From Bacillus sp. V5-8f (lineage in GTDB: Bacteria; Bacillota; Bacilli; Bacillales; DSM-1321): a stretch of DNA of 64,000 nucleotides. A program made the position numbers and the translations under genes. Each line of letters starts with the position of its first letter. Position 1 is the stretch's first letter. Below are positions 62,201 to 64,000 of the stretch, piece after piece. Under the pieces are notes generated by a model. The model was not told the DNA's origin, did not search any database, and was given only the letters and a program-made list of their open reading frames with translations. The stretch is taken from positions 1 through 64,000 of the forward strand of contig NZ_PGUW01000019.1 in the NCBI RefSeq assembly GCF_002863565.1, written 5' to 3'.

Positions 62201-62486
62201 AGTAGTCTACCTTATTCCATGAAATATAAACAGCATGAATAGTTTGACAGTTATATCGGCAATCTTAATTCCTCTAGGCGAACCAAGAGGCAAAAAAAAT
62301 TGTATCATTCTAAGTTGCATACATACCAAGCCTTCTACCGATTTCTTTTTTTATACTTATAGGTTCTGTCCAAAATCTCATAATATACTTCTTTTATTCT
62401 ATAATTATACACAAAAATATCCTGAAACTAGGCGTTTCAGGATAAGACAGATTAAATTATGCCGCTGACTATTCCCTTCCTTAGAT
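62201..62486. other. Gap with terminator of the hydrolase gene
   Basis: No gene. ATCCTGAAAC and GTTTCAGGAT at 62419-62443 form a perfect ten-pair stem followed on the minus strand by ATTTTTG. Confidence 0.5.
62411..62443 (-). terminator. Terminator of the secreted hydrolase gene
   Basis: Perfect stem ATCCTGAAAC/GTTTCAGGAT with a five-base loop and TTTTT downstream on the minus strand. Confidence 0.75.
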
Positions 62487-63938
62487 CTATTTTCCAATCC
62501 TAGACTTAGCTGCGTCTTCCCGTATCATCTTTGCATCTTCTTCCAACAGGAAGCCCTGCTGCCTTAACAATTCGTTAGTTGCCTTATTGACACGGGAGAC
62601 GTATGTCCCGTGATTTGGGTAGAGAGTCCGTAGCTTCTCTTGGCTGAAAGGTTCATGGGAACCGTAGAGAAAACAGAAACCTGCGCCTGAATTCATCCCG
62701 GTATTCGTACCCGTTGGAACTGAGTGTTTAGGTAAACGTATGCCACCAAGAGCATTGCCATTACTATCCCGTGCTATCACTACAGGAGAACTGGTTTCAA
62801 CCTGGATTCGATCTCCTTTTGGCGGAGAAATGCCGGCTTTTATCCATTTCGAAAGGTGTTCATAAGCCGCATTCACCACGTATCCGGAAGGAACACGGCT
62901 TAGTCCAGGCCGATTGCAAACATTTAGGTTCGGTAAGGGTAGGTCATCACGCTCCAAAAGCCCTAATCGGTAGTCCCAGCTTTGATAGCCTACATGTGAA
63001 GTACCAGCAACCTCCCACGTGCGAAGAACGTCTGAATCATCTTGGCGGGCCGCTACCTCTCCAAGACTGATAAGGTCATTTTCCGTATTCACCTTGATTA
63101 CCTTGGTTTTTAGATCCGTACGCAACTTATCACCAATGCCAAGGTACATCATATAGCCGTCGAAAATATTCGTGAGTGGATGTATCTTGTTGTAGTACCT
63201 TACAAGGTAGCGCTCAGACTGTGAAGCTCCTGCAGCAAGAATCATCTTTGGTTTCAAATTTCCTAATGGATTAATCCCTTTAGGATGACGGATAGCCTGA
63301 GCTGCTTGTGAGTAAATATCGAAGGATAAAGAGTCATCGTTTATCGTGCCGCCATCCGTTACATCAAGCGTACCATATCTCTCTGGGCTCCATTTTTTCA
63401 GCCCTGTTGGGAGTTCCCCTGGTTGTTCCCCTCTGTGAACGCCCACTGTTTGGACAGAAACACCGACATAAGCATATCCTTCACGAAGAAAATGCTCGGA
63501 GGATGCCATCCACATGGCGTCCAGATTGTAACCACTTGTGACGTTCAGCCACTCCACGACAACTTTTCCATTGAAGTTTTCTGAAGAAATAGGTCTTCGG
63601 ACCAACATACGTGTTTTATAAGGATGACCGCTGGAGATTGGAGTTGCTGTCTCAAGAGATTGCTCGGTGTTGTACCTGGCAGCTTTTCCCTCAAAGAAGA
63701 ATTCTTCTTCTGTGAATCCATGCTTTTTTAGATCGATACTCGTTGCTAACTGCGGATAGTTATGGGAGGGATCGCCTAATTCATTTGACTTAATCGGGCC
63801 AGTTACGGTTGGATTCGGTACGTTTGACATCATTTCTTTTTCACCTACATTCATGTTAGATGCAGACGCTGAAGAGTACAATGAGGAAGTAAGTGTGAGA
63901 GCTGCTAAGATGGCTAGAGGTTTTTTCAACAATCTCAT
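62487..63938 (-). CDS. Secreted alpha/beta-hydrolase-domain protein
   Basis: A 483-residue exported protein. Start at MRLLKKPLAILAALTLTSSL with GGAGATG nine bases upstream; 17 upstream codons are open but lack a signal. A Sec signal peptide with a cleavage site near SSASASN is plain. The mature part matches the alpha/beta-hydrolase domain family of uncharacterised proteins: VVVEWLNVTSGYNLDAMWMA, GVSVQTVGVH, the nucleophile elbow AAGASQSERYLVRYYN (Ser within GASQS), and VAGTSHVGYQSWDYR with a candidate catalytic His. Substrate unknown; esters or polyketides are possible. The last gene in the window, minus strand. Confidence 0.85.
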   Translation of the reverse strand: MRLLKKPLAILAALTLTSSLYSSASASNMNVGEKEMMSNVPNPTVTGPIKSNELGDPSHNYPQLATSIDLKKHGFTEEEFFFEGKAARYNTEQSLETATPISSGHPYKTRMLVRRPISSENFNGKVVVEWLNVTSGYNLDAMWMASSEHFLREGYAYVGVSVQTVGVHRGEQPGELPTGLKKWSPERYGTLDVTDGGTINDDSLSFDIYSQAAQAIRHPKGINPLGNLKPKMILAAGASQSERYLVRYYNKIHPLTNIFDGYMMYLGIGDKLRTDLKTKVIKVNTENDLISLGEVAARQDDSDVLRTWEVAGTSHVGYQSWDYRLGLLERDDLPLPNLNVCNRPGLSRVPSGYVVNAAYEHLSKWIKAGISPPKGDRIQVETSSPVVIARDSNGNALGGIRLPKHSVPTGTNTGMNSGAGFCFLYGSHEPFSQEKLRTLYPNHGTYVSRVNKATNELLRQQGFLLEEDAKMIREDAAKSRIGK

Positions 63939-64000
63939 AACATTATCATCTCCTATACATAACCATATTGGACAAGAGCTTAACCTCATTTCACCTCCTA

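Noticed and set aside
1-64000. CRISPR arrays, tRNA or rRNA genes, intact transposases or integrases
   Set aside because: None was seen by eye on either strand; no regularly spaced repeats and no transposase catalytic motifs in any intact frame.

Overview
The window looks like chromosomal DNA of a low-GC, spore-forming Bacillaceae bacterium. The cold-shock protein is a near copy of Bacillus CspC, a YjcZ-type small sporulation protein is present, ribosome binding sites are strong AGGAGG types, TTG and GTG starts are common, and the enzymes resemble Bacillus homologues. Species cannot be told from the sequence alone. Almost everything longer than 9 kb runs on the minus strand.

Layout. 0-9 kb: small housekeeping or hypothetical genes (nitroreductase, WGR-like protein, YjcZ peptide, ATP-dependent DNA ligase, CspC) mixed with decayed genes. 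The remnants include a 5'-nucleotidase stump and a fusion of a diol dehydratase large-subunit (PduC) stump to a flavohaemoglobin (Hmp) fragment. 9-19 kb: an allantoin catabolic cluster on the minus strand (two allantoinases, allantoin permease, allantoate amidohydrolase, ureidoglycine aminohydrolase), with a cupin protein and a divergent PucR regulator. 19-24 kb: a graveyard of pseudogenes (S9 peptidase, CocE-like hydrolase, DinB, iron alcohol dehydrogenase, MFS transporter) around an intact EamA transporter and MocR regulator.

24-45 kb: the main system, a large minus-strand bacterial microcompartment (BMC) locus. It has six shell genes (EutM type, two further BMC-H, EutS, EutL, EutN pentamer), B12-dependent ethanolamine ammonia-lyase EutBC with reactivase EutA, EutP, PduL phosphotransacylase, a CoA-acylating aldehyde dehydrogenase with a C-terminal targeting helix, and an Eat-type ethanolamine permease. 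It also carries a module not normal for ethanolamine operons: a class III PLP enzyme, an APH-family small-molecule kinase, a short-chain dehydrogenase, a second APC permease, a malate dehydrogenase and two paralogous DeoR regulators that bracket the locus. Kinase plus class III phospholyase plus SDR is the signature set of the mycobacterial/rhodococcal RMM compartment for 1-amino-2-propanol. The locus therefore looks like a hybrid in which two chemically different routes (radical B12 lyase, and kinase/PLP phospholyase) could feed aldehyde into one shell. No EutG-type alcohol dehydrogenase, EutT, EutH or EutVW is present in the window.

45-54 kb: a defence island with an McrBC-like AAA+/nuclease pair, a divergent GmrSD-like DUF262/HNH protein and a wrecked SF2 helicase. 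54-61.5 kb: a MATE exporter and a complete NikABCDE-like ABC importer whose promoter is overlapped by a strong Fur box; this block is bracketed by a 17-bp direct repeat. 61.5-64 kb: small remnants (GIY-YIG type) and a secreted alpha/beta hydrolase. No rRNA, tRNA, CRISPR array, intact transposase or integrase was recognised.
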